A stretch of 64,000 nt of DNA, taken from Cellulophaga sp. HaHaR_3_176. GTDB taxonomy: Bacteria > Bacteroidota > Bacteroidia > Flavobacteriales > Flavobacteriaceae. The DNA lies in the NCBI RefSeq assembly GCF_019021925.1, contig NZ_CP058990.1, forward strand, positions 1,666,001 through 1,730,000, read 5' to 3'. The stretch's first letter is position 1. Every line of letters begins with the position of its first letter. Positions 53,919 through 62,546 of the stretch are shown here, in pieces. Made by a program: the position numbers and the translations under genes. The notes below the pieces were generated by a model that worked only from the letters and a program-made list of their open reading frames with translations, made no database searches and was not told the DNA's origin.

Positions 53919-54341
53919 TTACTTTTTAGGTAATGCTATAGTTGTCAGTTTACAGATTGATATCAAATTATCATTTGCATCTGTAATTTTAATATCCCAA
54001 AGTTGTGTAGTTCTTCCTTTATGCAATATAATAGCTTTTGCATATACAAAACCATCACTAATACTCTTTACATGGTTTGCCGATATTTCAATACCACGAA
54101 CCGTAACTTCTTGTGCATTTAAAAAAATAAATGATGCTGCACTCCCTACACTTTCGGCTAAAGCAACCATTGCCCCACCATGTAAAACACCGTCTGGTTG
54201 ATAAACTTTTGATGTAACAGGCATTTTACCTACTAGATAATTTTCTCCTACGTCTACATATGTAATATCTAAAGTCTCCATTAACGTACCCTTACAGGTT
54301 TCGTTACAAATAGTTAGAATCTTCTCTTTAAAATCGTCCAT
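53919..54341 (-). CDS. PaaI-type hotdog thioesterase (candidate DHNA-CoA thioesterase)
   Basis: 140 residues, hotdog fold. VLHGGAMVALAESVGSAASF (His/Glu motif) and GIEISANHVKSISDG are typical of PaaI/DUF4442 thioesterases. It is first in a unit with menF-menD-DUF2853, one base ahead of menF. Menaquinone synthesis needs a hotdog DHNA-CoA thioesterase (MenI) and none other is seen in the window, so it is a fair candidate. General housekeeping thioesterase is the alternative. Confidence 0.85.
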   Translation of the reverse strand: MDDFKEKILTICNETCKGTLMETLDITYVDVGENYLVGKMPVTSKVYQPDGVLHGGAMVALAESVGSAASFIFLNAQEVTVRGIEISANHVKSISDGFVYAKAIILHKGRTTQLWDIKITDANDNLISICKLTTIALPKK

Positions 54342-54452
54342 AATCTAGTTTTATGTAAAATTAAGGATTCCTAATACAACAAAAGGTACGATATAGGTTC
54401 GAAATTGAATATTCTTACTAAATTTCAAGCTTGTTAGCTTTAAAAAATTAAA

Positions 54453-55097
54453 ATGAATACTACTGAAAAGAAAGTAACTTATCAAACTACAAATACTTAC
54501 GAGACTTTAAACGCTTATACTGAAAAAACAAAAAATATTTGGCTTGTTTTTCATGGTATTGGCTACTTAAGTCGTTTTTTCTTAAAGTATTTTAAAGAAT
54601 TAAATACTGATGAAAATTATATTATTGCTCCTCAAGCCCCTTCTAAATACTATTTAAACAACAAGTATGTACATGTTGGTGCTAGCTGGTTGACTAAAGA
54701 AAATACCCCTTTAGAAAATGAAAACCTCATCACATATATTGATAGAGTTTTAGATGCTGAACAACTACCTAAAAATTGTAATCTTATTATTTTTGGTTTT
54801 TCGCAAGGTGTATCTATAGCTACTCGGTATGTAGCACACAAACAACTAAAATGTAAACAATTGGTATTATATGCTGGAGGAATACCGAATGAGCTAAAAC
54901 ATAGCGACTTTAATTTTTTAGAACAAAACAATACCTCTGTAAAAGTAATTATTGGTGATCAAGATGAGTATTTAAATGACGAACGCATGAAAACAGAAAC
55001 CGAAAAAATTAAAACTCTTTTTAATTCTAAAGCCGAAGTAATTACTTTTGAAGGCGGCCATGTTGTTAAAAAAGAAATCATCAATCAACTTGTTTAA
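54453..55097 (+). CDS. Alpha/beta hydrolase (phospholipase/carboxylesterase type)
   Basis: 214 residues. The nucleophile elbow is GFSQG (Ser near residue 116), oxyanion WLVFHGIGYLSRFF, Asp in IIGDQDEYL and His in FEGGHVV complete the triad. The pattern is that of cytosolic carboxylesterases. It might replace MenH in this men region, but the elbow and lid are not those of MenH. Its stop is one base from the next gene's start. Confidence 0.85.
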   Translation: MNTTEKKVTYQTTNTYETLNAYTEKTKNIWLVFHGIGYLSRFFLKYFKELNTDENYIIAPQAPSKYYLNNKYVHVGASWLTKENTPLENENLITYIDRVLDAEQLPKNCNLIIFGFSQGVSIATRYVAHKQLKCKQLVLYAGGIPNELKHSDFNFLEQNNTSVKVIIGDQDEYLNDERMKTETEKIKTLFNSKAEVITFEGGHVVKKEIINQLV

Positions 55098-55098
55098 A

Positions 55099-55653
55099 AT
55101 GATTACAGAAATTCCTATTCTTGAAAATGATATTGTTCGTTTAACAGCACTAACTATAGCTAATTATAAAGAACTTATCGCTATAGCATCACAAAAAAAA
55201 CTAGTACAATACTCGCCTACCGATATTGAAACACCTGCCTCTTTAAAAGCATATGTGGAAACCGCTATACAACAGTTTGATGCTAAGACTAGTATTCCTT
55301 TTATTGTTTTTGATAAAAGATTACAAACGTATGCGGGTGTCACTCGGTTTATGAATATAGATTGGAAAAACAAAGTAATGCACATTGGCTCTACGTGGAT
55401 AGGAAGAGAGTTTCAAGGTAATGGCCTTAATACGCAAATGAAGCATTTAATGCTCAATTATGCTTTTAATGAATTAGTCTTTGAAAAAATTGAATTTAGG
55501 ATAGATGAACGTAACATACAATCAAGAAAAGCTGTAGAAAAATTAGGTTGTACTCTTGAGGGTGTTTTAAGACAAAATGTATATTTACTAGATGGTTTTA
55601 AGAGAAATACTTGTTGTTATGGTCTTTTAAAAGATGAATGGAGTCTTAAATAA
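55099..55653 (+). CDS. GNAT family N-acetyltransferase (RimJ/RimL type)
   Basis: 184 residues from ATG 55099; the frame is open from 55048 but that part lies inside the hydrolase gene. Acetyl-CoA motif GREFQGNGLNTQMKHLML (Q-G-x-G) and the typical EFRIDERNIQSRKAVEKLGCTLEG. RimJ/RimL-like proteins acetylate N-terminal amines or small molecules. Operon with the hydrolase. Confidence 0.9.
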   Translation: MITEIPILENDIVRLTALTIANYKELIAIASQKKLVQYSPTDIETPASLKAYVETAIQQFDAKTSIPFIVFDKRLQTYAGVTRFMNIDWKNKVMHIGSTWIGREFQGNGLNTQMKHLMLNYAFNELVFEKIEFRIDERNIQSRKAVEKLGCTLEGVLRQNVYLLDGFKRNTCCYGLLKDEWSLK

Positions 55654-56082
55654 ACTTGAGTTCACTAACCTCTTTCGTTGTCATTTTTCGACCCTCCTCA
55701 AAACCGAGATAATCATCATCTCCATATTTTTCAGACCAGAAACCATCTAAAATAGTATCATTAATAAACCTATAAATCACTACGCCTTTAAAAGTTTTAG
55801 GCCTATCTCTTAACTCTCCCTCATAGGCGAAATTAACAACTAAGGTATCGTCTTTAAAAAAGCCTTTTCCGGTTTGCACTTGCTCTCCACCAATAGTCCA
55901 AATGGCATCTACACGATATTCGCTCGTAACAATTAATTGCAGATACCCTGTGTAACCAGATTGTTCTTTATCTTGGTTATAGCCTATAATTTGATATATT
56001 CCTTCTAATGTTTTGATAGGTTTTCTGTTTTGTTCTATAAAAAGATTGTTGAAGCTATAATCCAGAATGAATTAAACACCAT
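55646..56082 (-). pseudogene. Small exported protein gene with apparent frameshift in a T-run
   Basis: A single frame runs from 56071 to the stop at 55646 (IEQNRKPIKTLEGIYQIIGY, LIVTSEYRVDAIWTIGG, VNFAYEGELRDRPKTFKGV, WSEKYGDDDYLGFEEG) but has no ATG; the first possible start codons in it are the CTG at 56065 or the GTG at 55879. In another frame, ATG 56082 gives a signal-peptide-like MVFNSFWIIASTIF that runs into a stop exactly where the T5 run leads into IEQN. One missing T would join the two into a 145-residue exported protein. The alternatives are a start at GTG 55879 (77 residues), or a sequencing error. Confidence 0.6.
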
Positions 56083-56096
56083 GAAATAATAGCAAC

Positions 56097-57041
56097 CTAC
56101 TCCTCTACTACAGGAGCTGTTTCGTAATACGTAATTTTACGTGTAATATAAGTATTGTCTGGTGTTATAATCTGCTTAATCCAATTACCAGTTTCACCAT
56201 TATCATATTGGTAAATAAAGTTTTTTAAGCGTTCGCTATTGGCTCTTTTTGTTTTTAAAGAGATTAGCATACCAAGCTCGTTGTATTTATATATCTTAAG
56301 CTCTTTTGATACAAATGATTTAGCTACCGTATCGTACACGAATTTATTTTCTGAAAGCAACTTACCCTCAGTCGTAAAAACCTCTTCTAAAGCCTTATCG
56401 AGCTTACCTTCTAAATACTCTTTAGTGAGTTTAACTTTTCGTACTGTATTCAATTTTGATTTAAGTTCTGATTCTCGTACTGATTTTTTCAACTCTTCAT
56501 CTAAAATGTAGGTAGTAGTAGTTTCTCCGTCTAATTTTTTATAATCAACTACTGTGCTTTCTATGCCTGCGTCGTTATTTCTTTTAATAGCTGTTAGTTG
56601 ATTATCTTCATTATATGTATACTCATACTGATCTAAAAATTCTTTATTATAGGAAAGTATTTTTTCTGTAATTTTTATTCCGCTATCTATACTATCTAAG
56701 GTATAAATATTAGCTATAGATGTATTTTTATCAAAAAGACCATCTCTATAGTTTTCTACTCGCTTCTGACTAATTTCTCCGTTAATAAATTTATAATATG
56801 TTACATCATAATCAGAGTCGCTATAACGTGTAATTAGCTTTGTTAATAAGCCATCTTTATTAAAATAAAATTCTTCTTTACCATAATCTGTTGTTACCAA
56901 ACAGGTTTTAACATCGCCTATTAAATCAAAATCTGCCGTAGTAAAAATTTTGGCTTTTTGCGCGAAAGAAGAAAAACCTAAACACAAAAAAACTGGCAAC
57001 ATTATAATCCGCAACATTTTAAAATAGTAAAATTTTATCAT
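56097..57041 (-). CDS. Exported protein with YD-repeat-like strands, function unknown
   Basis: 314 residues with signal peptide (LPVFLCLGFSSFAQ). The mature part repeats short strand pairs ending in Tyr/Asp/Asn: YYFKDGLLTKLITRY-like EFYFNKDGLLTKLITR, YTYNEDNQLTAIKRNN, IYKYNELGMLISLKT, the style of YD/MORN-like repeats. The C-terminus ends in ETAPVVEE. No enzyme motif is visible. Start could also be the Met eight codons later (MLRIIML). Close downstream is the broken small gene on the same strand, and dnaK lies upstream. Confidence 0.65.
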   Translation of the reverse strand: MIKFYYFKMLRIIMLPVFLCLGFSSFAQKAKIFTTADFDLIGDVKTCLVTTDYGKEEFYFNKDGLLTKLITRYSDSDYDVTYYKFINGEISQKRVENYRDGLFDKNTSIANIYTLDSIDSGIKITEKILSYNKEFLDQYEYTYNEDNQLTAIKRNNDAGIESTVVDYKKLDGETTTTYILDEELKKSVRESELKSKLNTVRKVKLTKEYLEGKLDKALEEVFTTEGKLLSENKFVYDTVAKSFVSKELKIYKYNELGMLISLKTKRANSERLKNFIYQYDNGETGNWIKQIITPDNTYITRKITYYETAPVVEE

Positions 57042-57092
57042 AATACAAATTTAGTAGGATTTCTAGCAATTGAAAATAAAATCTTACAAATA

Positions 57093-57128
57093 AAAAAAGG
57101 GTATCCAAATTATGGATACCCTTTTTAA
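57093..57128 (-). terminator. Rho-independent terminator
   Basis: AAGGGTATCCA / TGGATACCCTT, perfect 11-bp stem with T7 on the minus strand, about 53 nt after the dnaK stop. Confidence 0.9.
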
Positions 57129-57179
57129 TATAAAGTGTTTTTCAAAGTATACTAACTTCCATTAGCATAAGCGAATTGC

Positions 57180-59084
57180 TTATTTTACTTCTTCGAAATC
57201 TACGTCTTCAACGTTATCACCTTCTGCTGAATCTGCACCTGCAGCAGCATCTGGTCCTGGAGCAGCTCCACCTTGTGCATCAGCTTGCGCTTTGTACATT
57301 TCTTCAGAGGCAACTTTCCAAGCTTCGTTAATTTTATCTAAAGCTGGAGTAATTACAGCGATGTCTTTTAACTCGTATGCTGCTTTTAATTCAACTAAAG
57401 CTTCTTCTACTGGCTTTTTCTTATCATCAGATAATTTATCACCAAATTCAGCTAATTGCTTTTCTGTTTGGAAAATCATTCCATCAGCTTCGTTTAATTT
57501 ATCAGCAGTTTCTTTTAATTTCTTATCAGATTCTGCATTAGCTTCAGCTTCAGCTTTCATTTTCTTGATTTCTTCTTCTGTTAAACCTGAAGAAGCTTCA
57601 ATTCTAATGTCTTGCGTTTTGTTAGTAGCTTTATCTGTTGCTGATACTTTAATAATACCGTTAGCATCAATATCGAAAGTTACTTCAATTTGAGGAACTC
57701 CTCTTTGTGCTGGTGGAATACCATCTAAATGGAAACGTCCGATATTTTTGTTATCAGCTGCCATTGGTCTCTCTCCCTGTAATACATGGATTTCAACTGA
57801 AGGCTGATTATCTGCTGCTGTAGAGAATACTTGAGATTTCTTTGTAGGAATCGTAGTGTTCGCTTCAATCAACTTAGTCATTACACCACCCATAGTTTCA
57901 ATACCTAAAGATAATGGAGTAACATCTAATAATAATACATCTTTAACATCACCAGTTAATACACCACCTTGTATTGCAGCACCTACCGCTACAACCTCAT
58001 CAGGGTTAACACCTTTTGATGGTTTTTTACCGAAGAATTTCTCAACAGCTTCAACAACAGCAGGGATTCTTGTAGAACCACCAACTAAGATAATTTCATC
58101 AATATCACTCTTAGATAAACCTGCATTTTTTAATGCTGTAGCACATGGTTCGATAGTTCTTTTTACTAAATCATCAATCAATTGATTGAATTTAGCTAAA
58201 GTAAGTGTACGAACTAAATGCTTAGGTCCGCTAGCAGTTGCTGTTACGTATGGTAAGTTAATTTCTGTTGATGCAGAAGAAGATAATTCAATTTTAGCTT
58301 TTTCAGCAGCTTCACGTAAACGTTGTAAAGCCATTGCATCATCACGTAAATCAATACTTTCTTCACCTTTAAACTCATCAGCTAACCAATCAATAATTTT
58401 TTGATCAACGTCATCACCACCTAAGTGAGTATCACCGTCTGTTGCTAATACTTCAAATACTCCATCACCTAATTCAAGGATAGAAACATCATGCGTACCA
58501 CCACCAAAATCAAAAACAACTATTTTTTGATCTGTATCTTTCTTATCCATACCGTAAGCTAACGATGCAGCTGTTGGTTCGTTAATGATACGCTCTACTG
58601 TTAAACCAGCAATTTCACCAGCTTCTTTTGTAGCTTGTCTTTGCGCATCGTTAAAGTATGCAGGAACAGTAATTACCGCTCTTGATACTGATTGTCCTAA
58701 ATAGTCTTCAGCTGTTTTCTTCATTTTCTGAAGAATCATTGCTGAAAGTTCTTGTGGAGAATATAAACGACCATCGATATCTACTCTTGGCGTGTCATTA
58801 TCACCTTTAACTACATTATAAGGTACTCTTTTAGCTTCTGTGCTAGATTCTGAAAATTTGTTACCCATAAAACGTTTAATTGAATAAATCGTTTTTGTAG
58901 GGTTTGTAACTGCTTGTCTTTTTGCAGGGTCACCAACTTTAATCTCTCCTCCTTCTACGAAAGCAATAACAGATGGTGTTGTTCTTTTACCTTCTGCATT
59001 AGGTATTACCACTGCTTCATTACCTTCCATTACAGAAACGCAAGAGTTTGTAGTTCCTAAATCAATTCCTATAATTTTACTCAT
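57180..59084 (-). CDS. dnaK: Molecular chaperone DnaK (Hsp70)
   Basis: 634 residues. [14 protein letters not shown] (4-17), [14 protein letters not shown] (about 197-210) and [12 protein letters not shown] are the three Hsp70 signatures; the linker [10 protein letters not shown] precedes the substrate domain; the C-terminus ends EDVDFEEVK. The middle signature has His where most DnaK have Phe (GGGTHDVS), which is a mild variation. dnaJ and grpE are not adjacent. It folds newly made and stressed proteins. The upstream region has dyad symmetry and a -24/-12-like element. Confidence 0.97.
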   Translation of the reverse strand: MSKIIGIDLGTTNSCVSVMEGNEAVVIPNAEGKRTTPSVIAFVEGGEIKVGDPAKRQAVTNPTKTIYSIKRFMGNKFSESSTEAKRVPYNVVKGDNDTPRVDIDGRLYSPQELSAMILQKMKKTAEDYLGQSVSRAVITVPAYFNDAQRQATKEAGEIAGLTVERIINEPTAASLAYGMDKKDTDQKIVVFDFGGGTHDVSILELGDGVFEVLATDGDTHLGGDDVDQKIIDWLADEFKGEESIDLRDDAMALQRLREAAEKAKIELSSSASTEINLPYVTATASGPKHLVRTLTLAKFNQLIDDLVKRTIEPCATALKNAGLSKSDIDEIILVGGSTRIPAVVEAVEKFFGKKPSKGVNPDEVVAVGAAIQGGVLTGDVKDVLLLDVTPLSLGIETMGGVMTKLIEANTTIPTKKSQVFSTAADNQPSVEIHVLQGERPMAADNKNIGRFHLDGIPPAQRGVPQIEVTFDIDANGIIKVSATDKATNKTQDIRIEASSGLTEEEIKKMKAEAEANAESDKKLKETADKLNEADGMIFQTEKQLAEFGDKLSDDKKKPVEEALVELKAAYELKDIAVITPALDKINEAWKVASEEMYKAQADAQGGAAPGPDAAAGADSAEGDNVEDVDFEEVK

Positions 59085-59133
59085 TTTATTTTAGTTTAAT
59101 TATTAGTGCATTTTTTTATCATTATACCAAAAG

Positions 59134-59149
59134 ACAAACAATATGCCAA
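59134..59149 (-). promoter_or_regulatory. Candidate sigma-54-like promoter of dnaK
   Basis: On the minus strand TTGGCAT-ATTG-TTTGTC: the -24 half fits (TTGGCA) and the -12 half is TTGT with GG-N10-GT instead of GG-N10-GC. Implied start near 59122, leader about 38 nt. The same TTGGCA-N6-TTTG arrangement is seen at 1982. No TAnnTTTG element was found in this stretch. Confidence 0.4.
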
Positions 59150-59160
59150 GACATAAAAAC

Positions 59161-59173
59161 TGACATCATGTCA
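59161..59173. promoter_or_regulatory. TGACAT-C-ATGTCA palindrome upstream of dnaK
   Basis: A perfect 6-bp inverted repeat around a single base, 77 bp ahead of the dnaK ATG. Further TGACA half-sites occur at 59221 and 59263. It is a likely regulator site, possibly an enhancer-binding protein or stress repressor. Confidence 0.6.
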
Positions 59174-59304
59174 TTTTTAATCTCTAATACTAAAATTGAA
59201 GAGGACTAACTTGCCATAGCTGACACCTTTATAGTCATAGTTATAACGGAAACACCTATTTATGACATCTTTTTAAAACAGAGTAACTACTTTTTTTGCT
59301 ATAC

Positions 59305-60570
59305 TTATCCTTTTATATGCAACATTTCATTCCATTGTGTTGTATATCGAGGGCTACGTTCTTCTTTTATCAGCTCCCATTCTTTAATTCGGGTGCCAAC
59401 TAATGCCGAAGACACTTTTGATTTTCCGAATTTAATATTCAAATCATCTACCACCTTTGTTAATGCACTTTTTGATGCTGTTGGAGTTTCAAATAAATTG
59501 CCCTGCACATACTCTTCAGGTATAATACCTAACAAATTTACACCTACCTTTTTATATCTATAGCCTGATTTGTATATTTGATATAATGCCTTTTTAGCTT
59601 CTTTAATTAAAACAAACGTATCGTTTGTTGGTAATGACAATTGTACGGTAATACTATTCGAGTATTGTTTATCCCGATTGCTATGGTAATTAGTCGTTAA
59701 AAAAATATTTAACGTACTGGCACAAGAACCTTGTGCACGTAACACTTCTGTCACTTCTCCTATATAATAAGAGCACGCTTCTTCTATAATATCTAAATTC
59801 TCTAATTTTTTTCCGAAAGATTTTGCTGTTCCAATCGCTTTTTTCTTTTTAGGCTCAATACAAAATTCCATGGCAGGTTCTCCATTTAACTCACGCCATA
59901 TACGCTCGCCCACTACTGTCATTTCTTTTCGCACCCATGCCAAAGGCAATTTAGTAAAATCGTAAGCTGTAGCAACACCTGTTCTCATAATTCGCTCACT
60001 ATGCTTACGCCCTATTCCCCAAACATCTTTTACCCCACACCATTTTAAAGCTTCTATCCTTTCTGACTCTGTGTTAATAATACAAACATGGTTTTTACTT
60101 TCTATTTTCTTTGACATTTTATTTGCCAATTTCGACAACACTTTTGTTTTTGCAATACCGACACCTACCGGCAAACCAGTGTACTTAAAAATAGCATCCT
60201 TTATTTGATGCCCATAATTTTCAAGTTCTTTTTCATTAATATGACCTAAATCAACAAAAGACTCATCAATACTATAAATTTCTACACTTGGCGAAAAGGT
60301 TTTTAAAATATTGATTACACGTTGCGACATTTCGCCATACAAGGTGTAATTCGAAGAAAAAAAAACTACATTATTCGCGAGTAATTGTTTTTTAATTTTA
60401 AAAACAGGCTCAAACATAGGTATGTTAGTAAGTGCTTTAGCTTCTTTATTTGCCGCAATAATACAACCATCGTTATTGCTTAGTACTACTACTGGCCTAC
60501 CTGCTAAATCTGGTCTAAAAACCAATTCACACGATGCATAAAAACTATTACAATCTACCAAAGCTATCAT
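59305..60570 (-). CDS. umuC: Y-family DNA polymerase (UmuC-like)
   Basis: 421 residues, normal length. Motif [23 protein letters not shown] with the metal Asp; [10 protein letters not shown]; and [10 protein letters not shown] with the second and third metal carboxylates. The helix-hairpin-helix part is near [19 protein letters not shown] and [16 protein letters not shown]. The C-terminal little-finger domain ends [13 protein letters not shown]. It copies past damaged bases at low fidelity. Overlaps its partner gene upstream by four bases (ATGA). Confidence 0.95.
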   Translation of the reverse strand: MIALVDCNSFYASCELVFRPDLAGRPVVVLSNNDGCIIAANKEAKALTNIPMFEPVFKIKKQLLANNVVFFSSNYTLYGEMSQRVINILKTFSPSVEIYSIDESFVDLGHINEKELENYGHQIKDAIFKYTGLPVGVGIAKTKVLSKLANKMSKKIESKNHVCIINTESERIEALKWCGVKDVWGIGRKHSERIMRTGVATAYDFTKLPLAWVRKEMTVVGERIWRELNGEPAMEFCIEPKKKKAIGTAKSFGKKLENLDIIEEACSYYIGEVTEVLRAQGSCASTLNIFLTTNYHSNRDKQYSNSITVQLSLPTNDTFVLIKEAKKALYQIYKSGYRYKKVGVNLLGIIPEEYVQGNLFETPTASKSALTKVVDDLNIKFGKSKVSSALVGTRIKEWELIKEERSPRYTTQWNEMLHIKG

Positions 60571-60935
60571 TTACATGCATGTATTACATAGGTAATTACT
60601 CCCCATAATTGAAACTCTTCTCTTTCAGCTTTTGGTGGAATTCGAATTACTTTAAACTCTCCTTCCATTACAACCATGGCTAAATTATTTTCCTTCGGAT
60701 AAAAAGAGCGATCTATAATTAAAACATCATTTTTATGTATATTAAAATCAATAAGCTCATCACTATCTATCCGAACATAAAAAGTAGCGTCGCTATTGGT
60801 AATTAATTCTTGTTCTAAACATATAGAAGGTTCTAAATAATGTGTTGCAGGACTAGGAAAACCTGTCTGCTCAGATACTTCAGGAGTGTATCTTTTTTCT
60901 ACTCTTTTTATTTTACCATGAGAAAACAATTCCAT
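60567..60935 (-). CDS. UmuD-like protein lacking the Ser/Lys protease dyad
   Basis: 122 residues, LexA/UmuD S24-type fold. [16 protein letters not shown] matches UmuD after the cleavage site, and [21 protein letters not shown] corresponds to the segment that normally reads SGDSM. By ungapped alignment and, remarkably, identical numbering with E. coli UmuD, the catalytic Ser60 is Glu60 and Lys97 is Ile97 ([11 protein letters not shown]). The cleavage pair Cys24-Gly25 is Thr24-Gly25. So self-cleavage looks impossible. It may act as a fixed partner of UmuC. It overlaps umuC by 4 bp and has two dyads and a -7 element upstream. Confidence 0.85.
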   Translation of the reverse strand: MELFSHGKIKRVEKRYTPEVSEQTGFPSPATHYLEPSICLEQELITNSDATFYVRIDSDELIDFNIHKNDVLIIDRSFYPKENNLAMVVMEGEFKVIRIPPKAEREEFQLWGVITYVIHACK

Positions 60936-60939
60936 GAAA

Positions 60940-60947
60940 CAAAAATA
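60940..60947 (-). promoter_or_regulatory. -7 promoter element of umuDC-like operon (TATTTTTG)
   Basis: Matches TAnnTTTG and ends only 5 nt before the ATG at 60935, so the transcript would be leaderless or nearly so. No -33 TTG is present. Confidence 0.4.
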
Positions 60948-60948
60948 T

Positions 60949-60978
60949 GGATATATTCCTAATTAATGGATTAAATCC
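60949..60978. promoter_or_regulatory. Two similar 11-bp dyads upstream of the UmuD-like gene
   Basis: GGATATATTCC (60949-60959) and GGATTAAATCC (60968-60978), centres 19 bp apart, both of the form GGA-N5-TCC. They sit directly upstream of the proposed -7 element, the place for a repressor. The regulator is unknown. Confidence 0.5.
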
Positions 60979-60985
60979 TTATAAT

Positions 60986-61002
60986 AAATAAATTTAGAAA
61001 CA
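60986..61002 (+). repeat. 17-bp direct repeat, left copy
   Basis: AAATAAATTTAGAAACA, identical to 62425-62441. The two copies bracket the secreted protein gene at 61171-62430. Confidence 0.6.
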
Positions 61003-61098
61003 ACGAAAAAAGGCAAGACTTACTTCATCTATCTAACTATCTGGTAACTAAAATTTTATTTAATACGGTATCAAATAGTATTAGATAAGAAATGGTAT

Positions 61099-61106
61099 TA
61101 ATTTTG
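61099..61106 (+). promoter_or_regulatory. -7 promoter element (TAATTTTG)
   Basis: Matches TAnnTTTG, 64 nt before the ATG at 61171. No -33 TTG at usual spacing. Confidence 0.35.
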
Positions 61107-61170
61107 ATAAACTAAACAAAACGACTCGTATTAATCAAATACACAGTTATCATATTTGAAATAAAAAAGA

Positions 61171-62430
61171 ATGAAAAAAATAATCTTACTATTTCTACTT
61201 ACTTCTGCTTCTATTTTTGGTCAACTAAACACAGAGGTTACGGAGTGGAAAAACAAATTTGATACTCGATATTTTTTCAAAGGAAATTACGAAGAAAAAG
61301 GATGGAGAGATGCTTTAAATGTTAGCCGTGACAATGGAGATTTATACATTACCCAGTATGCTGTAAACGGTTTGCTTTTAATGTGGCAAGCAACTGGTGA
61401 TGATTTTTACATACAAGAATTTATAGCTTTTTATCAAGGATGGTTTGATAGAGCGAGACCTGCAAATGAAATTGGGCTAGGAATTTATAAGGCTAATAAT
61501 TTTCAACATTTCAATGATGATTTTTTGAGTTGGGTTGACTACCCTAGGGCAACAAATATGAGGCAGTCAGATGGTATGCGTGTAAATTTTATTGGTGGAA
61601 ATTTAGGTGTGTCTCATTTTCAAGTTTCAAGTTCCGATGGACACCAACAATATAGTTTACCTGAAGGTACAGGTTTAAGAACAGTTACGGATGCACTATA
61701 TGTAATGTTTAAATCTCCAAAATGGAGAGCAGAAGGTACCAATCAAAAAAAATATGAAAGCTTATTAAACTTTATAGAAACTAATGTTTGGGAAAAATGG
61801 GAAACTAGAGCTGGTGACCACCTTTATAGAGAAAGAACACATATGAGCAGCCATTATGCAGATATGGCTATGAATTTATATTTAATAACAGGTAAACCTA
61901 ATTATTTTATTGTTTTTGATAGATGGTTTACTAATATGGGAGCCTGGAATAGCTACCCTGGTAAACGTAATTACCCATATTATGGAATGGCTAATGGTCA
62001 ACTTCGTATTCATAATGATGGTGGGTATGTATGGGATGGTGTTTGGGGTGGAAAAGGCGTAAATGATGCAAACCACTCAAATGCAGAAGTAGGTACAATT
62101 ATAAGAAGTATTGAATTAGGGTTTAATTATTTCTCATTAAAGGATTTAAATAAATTCAAAATTACATTTGATAGAATTAAAAAAGACGATACACATGGTT
62201 GGTTTTTCATTGACGGTACATCACATGGCGTAAAGGATTCTTTTTTAATAAACACTTTTGACGCTACAGGCTGGTTAATGTTAGCTGGTTACTACCCAGC
62301 TATTTTAAAAAACATGAAGAATTTTAGTATAATAGGTAGTGTTTTTAGAGCTAGGCTTTATGCATCAGGAGCTTATTCATGCGCAAAACTAAACGGTGAT
62401 TTATTTTACCCTGAGCAAAAACAAAAATAA
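61171..62430 (+). CDS. Exported protein, probable (alpha/alpha) toroid; enzyme class unknown
   Basis: 419 residues with signal peptide (IILLFLLTSASIFGQ). The rest is helical with many aromatic and His residues: QYAVNGLLLMWQATGDDFY, RERTHMSSHYADMAMNLYL, DGGYVWDGVWGGKGVNDANH and DATGWLMLAGYYPAIL. Pairs of helices ending in aromatic loops, and clusters such as HMSSH and DANHSNAE, resemble alpha/alpha-barrel polysaccharide lyases or glycosidases. I cannot place it in a family. It stands alone between umuDC and serine ammonia-lyase, flanked by a 17-bp direct repeat, which hints at insertion as a unit. Confidence 0.6.
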   Translation: MKKIILLFLLTSASIFGQLNTEVTEWKNKFDTRYFFKGNYEEKGWRDALNVSRDNGDLYITQYAVNGLLLMWQATGDDFYIQEFIAFYQGWFDRARPANEIGLGIYKANNFQHFNDDFLSWVDYPRATNMRQSDGMRVNFIGGNLGVSHFQVSSSDGHQQYSLPEGTGLRTVTDALYVMFKSPKWRAEGTNQKKYESLLNFIETNVWEKWETRAGDHLYRERTHMSSHYADMAMNLYLITGKPNYFIVFDRWFTNMGAWNSYPGKRNYPYYGMANGQLRIHNDGGYVWDGVWGGKGVNDANHSNAEVGTIIRSIELGFNYFSLKDLNKFKITFDRIKKDDTHGWFFIDGTSHGVKDSFLINTFDATGWLMLAGYYPAILKNMKNFSIIGSVFRARLYASGAYSCAKLNGDLFYPEQKQK

Positions 62431-62441
62431 ATTTAGAAACA
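62425..62441 (+). repeat. 17-bp direct repeat, right copy
   Basis: AAATAAATTTAGAAACA, overlapping the stop codon of the 61171 gene. A further related copy lies at 62470-62492 (CCTTAATAATAAATAAATTTAGA type), matching 60977-60998 with one extra A. Confidence 0.6.
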
Positions 62442-62546
62442 TAGAATTTTATAGTTGTAAAACGAATTACCTTAATAATAAATAAATTTAGAGATTGTTA
62501 AATTAGTCTGTACATTTACCCGTACAAGTAATTTTTATAACAATAT

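Noticed and set aside
54453-55097. Alpha/beta hydrolase as MenH
   Set aside because: It stands next to men genes but on the opposite strand, and its GFSQG elbow and C-terminal lid look like a carboxylesterase.
57292-57693. 133-codon and neighbouring open frames opposite dnaK
   Set aside because: The Ser-rich composition is what the reverse strand of dnaK codons yields; no independent evidence of a gene.
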